This document shows positions 1 to 7,734 of a DNA stretch of 58,915 nt, piece after piece. This stretch comes from Bacteroidales bacterium (GTDB lineage: Bacteria; Bacteroidota; Bacteroidia; Bacteroidales; P3), in NCBI GenBank assembly GCA_017509045.1, contig JAFWQP010000127.1, forward strand, positions 1-58,915, read 5' to 3'. A program made the translations under genes and the position numbers. Position 1 is the stretch's first letter. Each line of letters begins with the position of its first letter. Under the pieces are notes generated by a model. That model saw only the letters and a program-made list of their open reading frames with translations. It was not told where the DNA came from and did not search any database.

Positions 1-891
1 AGATCGGTTTGGCCTCACGAAGCTAACGACTTTACTAAATGGTTGGCAGAAGAAGATAATCTTTTACAATTAGGTGACACTATTGGAATAGAACTAGAGT
101 TAGAGGAAAGAGAGTCCTCTGTTGGTAGTTTTTGTGTGGATATTTTAGCAAAGGAAAATGGTACTAACCGCCGGGTGATAATTGAAAATCAGTTGGAGGA
201 CACAAATCATGACCATTTGGGAAAGCTCATTACTTATGCTTCGGGCAAAGGAGCAGAAGTGATAGTGTGGATTGTAAAGAGAGCTCGTGACGAACATAGG
301 CAAGCGATTGAATGGTTAAACCAGCATACAGATGATAATATTGGCTTTTTCTTGTTGGAGATAGAATTGTGGCAGATTGGTGATTCAAAGAAAGCACCAC
401 GTTTTAATATTGTTGAAAGACCAAATGATTGGGCAAAAACAATGAAGACAATAGGTGGAATGTCAGATACTGAGAAACTACAATTGGATTTTTGGACAGG
501 CTTTAATGAAACAATGAACAATAATGAAGACTTTATAAAATTGTTTCGTACTCGTAAAGCAGCTCCTCAACATTGGTATGATTTGAGTATTGGTAGTTCT
601 GCTTATCATTTGTGCTTGACCACATATTTAAAAAAACATACTATTGGAGTAGACCTCTATATTGTTGATGATAAGAATCTTTTCCGCAAATTCTGTCAAC
701 ATAAAGATGAAATATCAACAATGCTTCAAAGTGAGGTAGAATGGAGAGAGTCAGATGCAAAGAAAGCATGTCGTATCTTGATAGAGACTAGTATTAATCT
801 TCAAAATTGCGAGTGTTGGGTGAAAGCGTATAATTGGTTTTTAGAAAAAGCAATTATATTTAAAGATATAGCATCAAAATATGGGGAATGA
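1..891 (+). CDS. DUF4268-type protein, 5' partial
   Basis: The frame is open from the first base, so the gene starts upstream of the window; the first in-frame TTG at 43 is not the real start. Residues encoded before it (WPHEANDFTKWLAEE) match the usual opening of this domain. A PD-(D/E)XK-like core follows: VGSFCVDILA with its Asp, then IIENQLE, then DHLGKLITYA and FDEHRQAI-like segments (here DEHRQAI). The C-terminal half carries the FWTGF segment typical of DUF4268. Members are usually stand-alone proteins of unknown function or lie near restriction systems; the fold suggests a nuclease or nucleic-acid-binding relative. ENQ replaces the classical ExK, so catalysis is uncertain. It overlaps the next gene by 11 bases. 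Family assignment is confident; function is not known. Confidence 0.8.
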   Translation, partial: RSVWPHEANDFTKWLAEEDNLLQLGDTIGIELELEERESSVGSFCVDILAKENGTNRRVIIENQLEDTNHDHLGKLITYASGKGAEVIVWIVKRARDEHRQAIEWLNQHTDDNIGFFLLEIELWQIGDSKKAPRFNIVERPNDWAKTMKTIGGMSDTEKLQLDFWTGFNETMNNNEDFIKLFRTRKAAPQHWYDLSIGSSAYHLCLTTYLKKHTIGVDLYIVDDKNLFRKFCQHKDEISTMLQSEVEWRESDAKKACRILIETSINLQNCECWVKAYNWFLEKAIIFKDIASKYGE

Positions 892-1486
892 TGATTTGTC
901 GTATATGAATACTTTAAATTACCTTTTCTTCGACGCAGAGACTACGGGAGTTCCGAGGAACTATAATGCTCCGGCGAGCAATACACGGAATTGGCCTCGT
1001 CTAGTGCAGTTGGGTTGGATTGTGACTGACGAGGAGGGGTATGTGTTGTCGCAGGGCAACGAGATTGTGAAGTCGGAGGGGTTTGTCATCCCTGCCGATG
1101 CTGCACGGGTGCATGGCATCACTACCGAGAAGGCGCAACGTGAAGGCAAACCGCTCAGAGCGGTGATAGAGGCGTTCTTGAAAGATGCAGAACAGGCGGA
1201 GTGCATTGTGGGGCATAATATCTCCTTCGACCAAAAGGTGGTGGGCGCGGAGTTGCATCGTTTGGGTATTCCTGACACGATAAGCACGGCGAAGAGCCTC
1301 TGCACCATGCAGGCAGGTACGGACTACTGCAAGATACCGGGCTACTATGGCTATAAGTGGCCTAAGTTGCAAGAGCTATACCATAAGTTGTTTGGCTGCG
1401 ATTTTGAGGACGCACATGATGCTATGGCGGACATTACTGCCACGAAGAAGTGCTTCTTTGAGATGCGGAAGAGAGGGGTGATTTAA
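881..1486 (+). CDS. 3'-5' exonuclease, DEDDh (DnaQ/RNase T-like) family
   Basis: A 201-residue single-domain exonuclease. Exo I is FDAETTG (Asp18, Glu20), exo II lies in GHNISFD (about residue 108), and exo III is EDAHDAMADI with the general-base His and final Asp near residues 178-183. It removes nucleotides from 3' ends with two metal ions; a role in DNA proofreading or repair or in RNA trimming cannot be told apart from sequence. The ATG at 881 overlaps the end of the previous gene. A second in-frame ATG at 905 (MNTLNYLFFDAE) would give a more typical N-terminus and is an equally good start. No extra domain is present, so this is not a DNA polymerase subunit fusion. Confidence 0.85.
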   Translation: MGNDDLSYMNTLNYLFFDAETTGVPRNYNAPASNTRNWPRLVQLGWIVTDEEGYVLSQGNEIVKSEGFVIPADAARVHGITTEKAQREGKPLRAVIEAFLKDAEQAECIVGHNISFDQKVVGAELHRLGIPDTISTAKSLCTMQAGTDYCKIPGYYGYKWPKLQELYHKLFGCDFEDAHDAMADITATKKCFFEMRKRGVI

Positions 1487-1748
1487 GGTGGGTTTTATAT
1501 GCGCTTGCTCCGCAAGCAATATACATACCCCGCCACTTCGTGGCACCCCTTTGAAAAAGGGGACGGCTGACGCGCCATACGACTACACCACAGATTGAGC
1601 CTCTTTGACTTACCTTTCCAATATCATTATGTTTAAATAGAATTGCAATATAATGCGTTTTTATTTTGTCGGTTTCAAAAATAGTTGTACCTTTGCAGCG
1701 AAAAACGCAATATAATGGTACTTGACTTTAGACCTAAAGTGATGGAGT
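1487..1748. other. Intergenic region upstream of the hipS/hipT-like genes
   Basis: The first part (about 1488-1600) holds short palindromes such as GCTTGCTCCGCAAGC and GCCACTTCGTGGC, resembling the small hairpins found elsewhere in the window. The second part holds a promoter flanked by a repeated near-palindrome (listed separately). No antitoxin-sized reading frame is present here, although a hipB gene would be expected at this place. Confidence 0.6.
1645..1717 (+). promoter_or_regulatory. Promoter with flanking operator-like repeats
   Basis: A near-consensus Bacteroidetes promoter is present: TTTG at 1665-1668, a 19-base spacer, and TACCTTTG at 1688-1695. It is bracketed by two exact copies of GCAATATAATG (1645-1655 and 1707-1717). 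The first copy with its next base is an imperfect palindrome (GCA-TATA-TGC, 10 of 12 positions). The region also carries an inverted match, TGCGTTTTT at 1654-1662 against AAAAACGCA at 1701-1709. Paired near-palindromes around a promoter are the usual arrangement for autoregulation in toxin-antitoxin operons. That reading is inference. Confidence 0.55.
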
Positions 1749-1762
1749 ATGAGACAAGGTAA
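1715..1762 (+). CDS. 15-codon open frame in the place of a hipB antitoxin
   Basis: ATG at 1715 opens a frame for MVLDFRPKVMEYETR and stops at 1762, inside the start of the HipA N-domain gene (ATG at 1749). The ATG lies within the second operator-like repeat. It could be a leader peptide, the last trace of a lost hipB gene, or chance. No helix-turn-helix sequence remains. Confidence 0.25.
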   Translation: MVLDFRPKVMEYETR

Positions 1763-2060
1763 GGTATATGTAAACGGCACAGAAGCTGGCATCCTTCAGG
1801 AGGATGACAGCGGACGGTACACGTTCTCATACAAAGACGACTATCAGGGCAGACCTGTATGTCTCTCTATGCCAATACGGAATGAGGAATACAGGTCCGA
1901 TTACCTGTTTCCGTTTTTTTTCAATATGCTCTCGGAGGGTGCCAACCGCAAGATTCAGTCGCAACTGCTGCATATCGACGAGTATGACGATTTTGGCATC
2001 TTGCTTGCCACAGCCCAGACCGACACTATCGGTGCCGTAACCATTAAACCGATAGTATGA
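1749..2060 (+). CDS. HipA N-terminal-domain protein (HipS-like)
   Basis: A 103-residue stand-alone copy of the N-terminal domain of HipA kinases. It opens with GKVYVNGTEAGIL and has the core LFPFFFNMLSEGANR, followed by DDFGILLATAQTDTIGAV. The length equals that of HipS in the three-part HipBST system, where HipS is the antitoxin of the separate kinase HipT. Its stop overlaps the start of the kinase gene (ATGA at 2057), so the two are translationally coupled. Fused HipA proteins in other bacteria carry both parts in one chain. No HipB DNA-binding partner is encoded next to it. Domain assignment is firm; the antitoxin role is inferred from the HipBST precedent. Confidence 0.85.
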   Translation: MRQGKVYVNGTEAGILQEDDSGRYTFSYKDDYQGRPVCLSMPIRNEEYRSDYLFPFFFNMLSEGANRKIQSQLLHIDEYDDFGILLATAQTDTIGAVTIKPIV

Positions 2061-3058
2061 TGGAAGAACTGAAATATTGCCCCTCAACGCTAAAAGAAGG
2101 TTACAGCACCTATTCTCCCGAAGCCTGTCGCAAACTGTTTGGGGGGAAACATGTGTCGCATATACTTGATTTCGACAGCCCCAATAACAACAGTGCCGAT
2201 TCCACCGACTATGTTGAGCATATCGGTCGCATCTCTCTCGCAGGTTTTCAGCCCAAAGGAGCGCTTGTATTAAGGAATGGCTCATTATCTATCCCTAAGG
2301 AAGGGAAACAGAGCCAGTATATACTGAAGCCCGCACCAGCGTCACACGCATTGCTGGAGCGTAAATACTGTCCTGCCAACGAACACCTCACCATGCAGAT
2401 GGCGGCGCAAGCATACGGGATTGAGACCGCAGCCAATGCGCTATGCTTTTTCCGCGACGGTGAGACGGCCTATATTACCAAACGGTTTGATGTGGCACCC
2501 GACGGCTCGAAATACCCGCAGGAGGACTTTGCATCTTTGGCAGGACTGACGAGGGTTAACGGAGGAAGCTATTACAAGTACAACGCACTGAGCTACGAGG
2601 ACTGTGCCGACATAATACGGCGGTATGTCCGAGCAGCACAGGTGGATTTGCTTCGCTTCTTCCGCGTGGTGCTTTTCAACTACATCACCCTGAACGATGA
2701 TGCACACTTGAAGAACTTCTCCCTGATAGACCGTGGAAACGGCGACTACCGCCTTGCACCAGCCTACGACCTCATCAACACAAGCCTGCATCTGTACGAG
2801 CCTAAAATCTTTGCATTGAAGAAAGGCCTGTTTAAGGAAGGTATGAAGATGACCGACATCCATACCGTGGACCGAACCGATTTTGTGGAGTTTGGCAGAA
2901 GAATCGGCCTGCCCGAAAGAATGGTCAAGCGTGAGATTGACACCTTTGCAGAGGAATCGCCTATTGCCTTGAAATTGATTGAACGCTCATTTCTGTCGGA
3001 GGAGCTAAAAAGGAGTTATAGGCAGTCATATCAATATCGCTGTTTTACTTTAAAATGA
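2057..3058 (+). CDS. HipA-type serine/threonine kinase core (HipT-like)
   Basis: A 333-residue HipA kinase core without the N-terminal domain, the same size class as HipT. The ATP-site loop region is SLAGFQPKGALVL, with the lysine-bearing strand ending QYILKPAP. The catalytic loop is NDDAHLKNFSL and the metal-binding aspartate lies in YDLINT. HipA-family kinases phosphorylate aminoacyl-tRNA synthetases (GltX for HipA, TrpS for HipT) and arrest growth. The start overlaps the upstream stop; ATG at 2060 is an alternative start three bases later. The last residues run into a repeat-rich region. All kinase motifs are intact, so it is probably active. Confidence 0.88.
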   Translation: MMEELKYCPSTLKEGYSTYSPEACRKLFGGKHVSHILDFDSPNNNSADSTDYVEHIGRISLAGFQPKGALVLRNGSLSIPKEGKQSQYILKPAPASHALLERKYCPANEHLTMQMAAQAYGIETAANALCFFRDGETAYITKRFDVAPDGSKYPQEDFASLAGLTRVNGGSYYKYNALSYEDCADIIRRYVRAAQVDLLRFFRVVLFNYITLNDDAHLKNFSLIDRGNGDYRLAPAYDLINTSLHLYEPKIFALKKGLFKEGMKMTDIHTVDRTDFVEFGRRIGLPERMVKREIDTFAEESPIALKLIERSFLSEELKRSYRQSYQYRCFTLK

Positions 3059-3180
3059 AAATAAAAAGTTCAATCATCTGTTGTTTGCTTCTGCTGCCCA
3101 TGATAGGGTGGGTGCAGAGCTAGGTGACGCGGCGGGTGAGTGTAGCGGGTATAGCCCCCTACCGCAGAAGAAACGCACTA
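3054..3180 (+). pseudogene. Relic of the 5' end of the YD-repeat-like gene found at 5.1 kb
   Basis: ATG at 3055 begins MKIKSSIICCLLLLPM, a signal-peptide-like sequence. It reaches a TAG exactly where the intact paralogue at 5133 has GAG (CAGAGC followed by TAG here and by GAG there). After the stop the frame continues VTRRVSVAG, against VTRRVSAAE in the intact gene. Similarity ends near 3165, where repeat sequence begins. The rest of the gene is missing. This is a truncated duplicate with a nonsense change, lying about 2 kb upstream of its parent or sister. Confidence 0.75.
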
Positions 3181-3365
3181 TGCAATGAACAGTGAACAGT
3201 GAACACTGCAAGAGGGTGGGGTGAAAGTCACAAGTCACATGCGTATGCTTTTGGCTATGGGTAGAGTTATATTATATAATAATATATTGATTAATAATTA
3301 ATTATATTATAATAGACTAAATAACATAAAAAAACACATTGCATGTGACATGTGACTTTTGTGAC
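3176..3365. repeat. Hairpin element with GTGACAT heptamer arms (copy 1)
   Basis: The left arm at about 3224-3242 contains GTCACAAGTCACATGC; the right arm at 3341-3359 contains GCATGTGACATGTGAC. They pair over 19 bases with one mismatch, and the right arm holds further GTGAC units up to 3365. The left flank (CACTATGCAAT, then GAACAGTGAACAGTGAACACTGC) and the loop start (GTATGCTTTTGG) are shared with the copy at 4.1 kb. The arm units themselves are different in that copy. Confidence 0.8.
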
Positions 3366-3506
3366 ATCTCTGCAATATGTTTGTTATTAATTGATTATGT
3401 TGTTTCGGTTGTAAAATGTACCGTGTGACTTCTTTCACATTTCTGTAGGGGAAAGATGCGTTATGATTTGATATAGACTGACTTGTGTGTGTCAATCCCA
3501 ATATAT

Positions 3507-3673
3507 GCTACAGCGCTACAGTGCTACGGTTCGTTTTATACCCTTATCAAGACCTAGAATGATAATTAATAGGGTTTTTGTTTGTCAAGAATTTGAGAAT
3601 TAGTGATTTTGTTGATTGCACATTGAGAGTGGACACCTCAAATACGAACTGTAGCACTGTAGCACTGTAGCGC
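3507..3673. repeat. Hairpin with GCTACAGT octamer arms (copy 1)
   Basis: The left arm (3507-3533) is made of about three GCTACAGT-like units ending in GTTCG. The right arm (3645-3673) begins CGAACTGTAGCACTGTAGC and matches the reverse complement of the left arm at about 25 of 27 positions. The loop is about 110 bases and AT-rich. A second copy with the same arms but a much more structured interior lies at 50.7-51.1 kb. Confidence 0.8.
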
Positions 3674-3855
3674 ATCAAGCACTCCATACGGGCTTTGGTA
3701 TATGATATTCAATAATATAAATAATAGTTCTGCTCAAAAACCAAAAATCATTGCATTTCACAGTTCATAGTTAAACCCAAATCGGTTATTAAGCCGACTT
3801 TTCTTTAGTTTGGACAACTAATAATTATGGCTCTAATTTAATTTAAAACTGTTTT

Positions 3856-4060
3856 TACAGCCTTGAGAGGCAAGTTCTCAAAAGGGGTTGTATATTACCC
3901 GCTTCGCGAAATCTGGCAATCCTAGAGAAATCTATTTTCTCCAAGATTTCTGGATTTCCGCTGCAGGCGGGGAGATACTTACAGTCTCGAGGCAAGCTCT
4001 CAATAGGGGATGTATATCGCCCGCTTCGCGAAATCTGGAAATCCTAGAGAAATCTATTAG
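3856..4060. repeat. 125-base imperfect tandem duplication
   Basis: Sequence at 3884-3934 recurs at 4008-4058 with few changes; both contain CCCGCTTCGCGAAATCTGG and CCTAGAGAAATCTATT. The preceding GAGGCAAG(T/C)TCTCAA also recurs at the same distance. Small palindromes (CGCTTCGCG, AGAAATCT against AGATTTCT) sit inside the unit. The open frame that spans it (3888-4097) is a by-product of the repeat and is not a supported gene. Confidence 0.7.
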
Positions 4061-4114
4061 TGGGATTCGTGTTCAAAATAGAACCCGAATAAAGTAGTAT
4101 TGCCTCCATATCGC

Positions 4115-4350
4115 TGAAAGAAAAACACTATGCAATGTACAGTGAACAGTGAACACTGCTGTGCTTTCATGAGGGAGGGGTGAGGGTAACAAAGATTTTA
4201 CATTTTACATTTTACATGCGTATGCTTTTGGTTATTGGGAGAGTTATATAACATATAATATAATGAATAATAATATATTATAATAATATTTACCTTGTTG
4301 CATCAAAAAAACACATTGCATGTAAAATGTAAAATGTAAAATCTTTGCAA
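4115..4350. repeat. Hairpin element with GTAAAAT heptamer arms (copy 2)
   Basis: The left arm (4190-4219) and right arm (4318-4347) are perfect reverse complements over 30 bases. Each contains three ATTTTAC/GTAAAAT units followed by the ATGC or GCAT junction. The outer flank and loop start match the element at 3.2 kb, which uses GTGACAT units instead. The right arm alone recurs at 35754-35779. Confidence 0.9.
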
Positions 4351-4560
4351 TGGTGTGTATATCATTGTTTTGTGTTCAAATTGGCATAATTAGATTTTAC
4401 ATGCGATGTAAAATCTTTGAATTGATAATGACGGTATTATTCTGATATAAAGCGGTTTGCATGATAAATGGTGGATTGCTTTAGGAGAGGGGGTATAATT
4501 ACATTTTTTGCATCTATTTGTTGCCCCAATTAAGCGGTTTGTGCCTAACATCTTTTTGAT

Positions 4561-4820
4561 GAAAGAGAGCCTCTTTTTTACAAAAGAGGGGAAAATGTGA
4601 CTTTTTTGTGCAAAAAAGTTTGTTATGTCGTTATTTCGCGCTATCTTTGCATTCAGAAACGGACGAGAGGTCGCGACTTTTGGGTTTGTATCCTCGGTGT
4701 GGGTTCGCTCTGCCTTCGCTCTGGGTTCGCTCTGGCTCCACTCCTAATAGCGAAGGCAAAGTGGATTCAAAATGGGATGAGGATGCCCTCGATATTACCT
4801 ATCTGTTTGTCGGATGAACC
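4561..4820 (+). repeat. Dispersed promoter-bearing noncoding element, copy 1
   Basis: It starts with a CCTCTTTT/AAAAGAGG hairpin and an ACTTTTTTG/CAAAAAAGT hairpin. A consensus promoter follows (TTTG 4619-4622, 19 bases, TATCTTTG 4642-4649). Next comes a variable body with repeated TTCGCTCTG units, and a conserved tail (GATTCAAAATGGGATGA, then CTCGATATTACCTATCTGTT, then GATGAACC). Related copies are at 17155-17543 and 35862-36199. Transcription from the promoter would start near 4655 and give an RNA of about 165 bases if it ends with the tail. The frame at 4597-4848 is not a credible protein. Confidence 0.65.
4619..4649 (+). promoter_or_regulatory. Consensus Bacteroidetes promoter inside dispersed element
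   Basis: TTTG at 4619-4622 and TATCTTTG at 4642-4649 are separated by 19 bases. No gene lies downstream within 400 bases, so the likely product is a noncoding RNA or a relic transcript. The same promoter, almost base for base, is found at 35922-35952. Confidence 0.65.
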
Positions 4821-5061
4821 AAAGGTGTGGTTATCGTCTATTTTATAAAGTTTATCGCTCTAGTACAACATATGACTGATTTTTGCCAAATAGTATCCAT
4901 GTCGCGTCTCTTCGAGACGCTGAGTAGTAGGGTTATCCCTGACCCCACACTGCGAAACCTATCGGTTTCTTGTATGGGGTTATTGAGATTCAACCTCTTC
5001 GAGGCTGTTGAAAAATCAGTCAGATATATCATAAGAGCGAAGTTTATTCACTAAAAAAATG

Positions 5062-5069
5062 TATCTTTG
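5062..5069 (+). promoter_or_regulatory. -7 promoter box (TATCTTTG)
   Basis: TATCTTTGCATTG lies about 65 bases upstream of the ATG at 5133. A clear TTTG box at the expected distance is not seen. It probably drives the secreted protein gene downstream. Confidence 0.55.
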
Positions 5070-5132
5070 CATTGTCAACTTAAACTTGAAACAATCCCTT
5101 ATGGAAGGTTTTTCTGATTGAATATCAAAATT

Positions 5133-5990
5133 ATGAATAACATGAAAAGGTGTTTCTTTCTATTGCTGATTTTGTTGTCATTGTTGCCTATGGTTGTGCA
5201 GGGGCAGAGCGAGGTGACGCGGAGGGTGAGTGCGGCTGAGATGGGGTATAGGGGCAGGGTGAAGATGGTGCAGAGTACGGAGTTCTGCATGGATTCGGCA
5301 CACAGATACTTTGTCACGACGGCTGAGGCGTATAACGAAGCGGGGCTGCGGACGGATATGTCCATTATCGAAGATATTTATCAGACTAGCTATCATTATG
5401 AGTATGACGGCACTGGGCAATTGGTCTATTATATAGCGACCTATGCCGAGGATGGTAAGGACAGTATTGTGTTTCTCTACGGGAAGGACGGCTGTCTATC
5501 GGGGTATGAAGAATACTTTCTCAGTTATGACCCGACCGAAGGAAATAGCGTGACGAACTTCCTCGTTACCTGCGATGACCAGTGCCGTCCCTTGATGGCT
5601 GCCTCGGTATGGGAAGACACCACGACGTTTGTCTATGACGGGCAGGGGAGGGTGGTCGCCAAGACCGCTCCCACCGTGTATGCTCCACACGTGACATGGA
5701 CATATTTCTACGACGAGCAGGGACGGCTGGTAAAAATGCGCATAGGCGACAAACACTACGAGGATACCCACTACCGCTACGACGAACGAGGGGACACCAT
5801 CGAGGTGTGGCACACCAACTGGGAACACTGGGAGGGTGAGACGGGCGAACATGAGATTGGTAAGCACAAATACTACACCTACACCGCCTACGACGACCAA
5901 GGCAACTGGACCAAAGCTTCTGTCGCTGTAGGGAAGGACCCCTGGAAGTATATCTATTTTGTTGTTAGGACGTTCAAGTATTACGAATAG
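5133..5990 (+). CDS. Secreted YD/RHS-repeat-like protein of unknown function
   Basis: An open frame extends upstream to a TTG at 5118, but the natural starts are ATG 5133 or ATG 5142, which opens MKRCFFLLLILLSLLPM, a Sec signal peptide. The mature part contains short repeats of the YD type (YHYEYDGTGQL, TFVYDGQGRVV, WTYFYDEQGRLV, YTYTAYDDQGNW), the pattern of RHS-like beta-strand wraps. It is too short for an RHS toxin and has no toxin domain. Bacteroidales genomes often carry small secreted YD-repeat proteins with no assigned role. A truncated duplicate of its 5' end lies at 3054-3180. Export is confident; function unknown. Confidence 0.75.
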   Translation: MNNMKRCFFLLLILLSLLPMVVQGQSEVTRRVSAAEMGYRGRVKMVQSTEFCMDSAHRYFVTTAEAYNEAGLRTDMSIIEDIYQTSYHYEYDGTGQLVYYIATYAEDGKDSIVFLYGKDGCLSGYEEYFLSYDPTEGNSVTNFLVTCDDQCRPLMAASVWEDTTTFVYDGQGRVVAKTAPTVYAPHVTWTYFYDEQGRLVKMRIGDKHYEDTHYRYDERGDTIEVWHTNWEHWEGETGEHEIGKHKYYTYTAYDDQGNWTKASVAVGKDPWKYIYFVVRTFKYYE

Positions 5991-6126
5991 TTTTTTTATA
6001 TACTCCGAACTTGCGACCATTCCTCACGAGAGGGGATGGCTTACGCATAATGTTGGATGCTATGTTATTATTGTAAATATAGTATGGTTGTTGAAAAAAA
6101 TATCTCGGTGTTACGATTTTTTTGTG

Positions 6127-6134
6127 TAACTTTG
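6127..6134 (+). promoter_or_regulatory. -7 promoter box (TAACTTTG) abutting dnaB
   Basis: The box ends only four bases before the ATG at 6139, so transcription would begin at or inside the first codons. Either the mRNA is leaderless or translation starts at an inner ATG (6148 or 6181). Confidence 0.5.
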
Positions 6135-6138
6135 TAGC

Positions 6139-7701
6139 ATGGAAACTATGCCTAAAAATAACGTAAGACGTAAGGAACGAATGTCTTACGAACAGGCCTT
6201 TAATATCAACGGTGGCAATAAGCCGCCGCAGGCTGTGGATTTGGAAGAGTCGGTGCTGGGTGCGCTGATGCTGGATGCGAACGCCCTGAACACGGCCATC
6301 GAATTGCTGCATGAGGAGTATTTCTACAAGCCCGAACACCAAGTCATATTCAGAGCCATCCATAAACTGTTTGAGCAGAACCAACCAGTTGACATGATGA
6401 CTGTGACCAACCAGCTGCGGCACAGCGGTGAGTTGGAAGCAGCGGGTGGGGCGTACCATATTACCGAGTTGACCAGCCATGTGGTGAGCGCGGCACATAT
6501 TGAGTACTATTCGCGTGTGCTGAGTGAGAAATATATCAGTCGCGAACTGATACGTATTTCGACGGAGACCATCACCAATGCCTACGACGAGACGACCGAC
6601 GTGGTGGACCTGCTGGACAAGACCGAGGGGAGGCTGATGGACATCAACGACAAGAACTTCAAGACGGATTTCCACCCTATAGGCGACCTGGTGTATGCGG
6701 CCACTGAGCAGATTAACGAGGCTTCGGAGAATACGGACGGTATGGCGGGCGTTCCCAGCGGGTTTTTGGAGTTGGACCGCATTACGGCGGGCTTCCATCC
6801 GGGCACATTGATTATCCTTGCCGCCCGTCCTGCTATGGGTAAGACAGCCTTTGCACTGTCGATGGCGCGCAATATGGCGATAGACTTCAAAAAGCCGGTG
6901 GCGTTTTTCTCGTTGGAGATGACTGGCGTGGAGCTGGCGATGCGTCTGATTTCGGGCGAAGCCCAGATACCGGGCGACAAACTGAAGAAAGGCGAGTTGC
7001 AGCCTTACGAGCGGGTGCAATTGGAACAGCGTACACAGGTGCTGAACGACGCCAAGATATTTATCGACGATACGCCGCAGCTGACTATCTATGAGTTGCG
7101 TGCCAAGTGCCGCAGACTGAAGCAGCATCACGACATACAGATGGTGTTTATCGACTATCTGCAGTTGATGTCGGCAGGCAGCGACTCTATGAATCGCAAT
7201 GGCAACCGTGAGCAAGAAATCAGCACAATCAGCCGTCAGCTGAAAGCGTTGTCGAAGGAGCTGGGCATACCGGTGTTGGCGATGTCGCAGTTGAGTCGTG
7301 CCGTGGAAACACGTGGCGGCACCAAGAAACCCCAGCTTAGCGACCTGCGTGAATCGGGTGCTATCGAGCAGGATGCAGATATAGTGATGTTTATCTACCG
7401 TCCGGAGTACTACAATATAAACGAAGACGACAAGGGAGCCACAGCCGGCATGGCTGATATTCTTATAGCCAAGCATCGTAGCGGCGGAGTGGGAGAGGTG
7501 CGCCTACGTTTTGTGAGCAAATACGCACGTTTTGAGAATCCCCAATTTGTCACCAACGAGCAGCTGGCAAACAATTTGATGCCTCAGAATGATGCTTTCG
7601 ACAGCGCAGGAACGCCTACGATACTGGTCGATTCGAAAATCAACCGCCAAGACAGTTTCCCGCCGCAAGGAGATATGCCTGACGAAGAAGTGCCCTATTA
7701 A
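6139..7701 (+). CDS. dnaB: Replicative DNA helicase DnaB
   Basis: A 520-residue hexameric 5'-3' helicase that unwinds DNA at the replication fork. The N-terminal domain (about residues 30-130) begins DLEESVLGALMLD and contains VDMMTVTNQL. The RecA-like C-terminal domain has Walker A ARPAMGKTAF (Lys near 235), Walker B MVFIDYLQLM, and RAVETR and SDLRESGAIEQDAD. The length is normal and there is no intein. The promoter box overlaps the presumed start region, so the true start could be ATG 6139, 6148 or 6181; conservation begins near residue 30 and does not decide it. A long opposite-strand frame across it is a shadow. Confidence 0.97.
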   Translation: METMPKNNVRRKERMSYEQAFNINGGNKPPQAVDLEESVLGALMLDANALNTAIELLHEEYFYKPEHQVIFRAIHKLFEQNQPVDMMTVTNQLRHSGELEAAGGAYHITELTSHVVSAAHIEYYSRVLSEKYISRELIRISTETITNAYDETTDVVDLLDKTEGRLMDINDKNFKTDFHPIGDLVYAATEQINEASENTDGMAGVPSGFLELDRITAGFHPGTLIILAARPAMGKTAFALSMARNMAIDFKKPVAFFSLEMTGVELAMRLISGEAQIPGDKLKKGELQPYERVQLEQRTQVLNDAKIFIDDTPQLTIYELRAKCRRLKQHHDIQMVFIDYLQLMSAGSDSMNRNGNREQEISTISRQLKALSKELGIPVLAMSQLSRAVETRGGTKKPQLSDLRESGAIEQDADIVMFIYRPEYYNINEDDKGATAGMADILIAKHRSGGVGEVRLRFVSKYARFENPQFVTNEQLANNLMPQNDAFDSAGTPTILVDSKINRQDSFPPQGDMPDEEVPY

Positions 7702-7734
7702 AAAAATAGAAGTTAAATAAAAATACATAATAAA

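Larger units (their letters stand above)
3181..5117. other. About 1.9 kb of repeat-rich noncoding DNA
   Basis: No protein-coding frame here is supported. The stretch contains two copies of a hairpin element with heptamer-repeat arms, one hairpin with octamer-repeat arms, a 125-base tandem duplication and one promoter-bearing dispersed element, all listed separately. The AT-rich loops and in-frame stops argue against hidden genes. Confidence 0.75.

Noticed and set aside
4115-4350. A classical insertion sequence or MITE
   Set aside because: No transposase and no target-site duplication was found, and the arm sequence is not constant between copies, which a transposase-recognised terminal repeat would require.
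4597-4848. An 83-codon frame inside the promoter-bearing element
   Set aside because: It begins upstream of the promoter start point, spans repeat units, and is not conserved in the other copies of the element.
5974-7476. A 500-codon open frame on the minus strand across dnaB
   Set aside because: It lies fully opposite a highly conserved helicase gene, has no recognisable domain, and is rich in His, Arg and Gln as expected of an antisense shadow.
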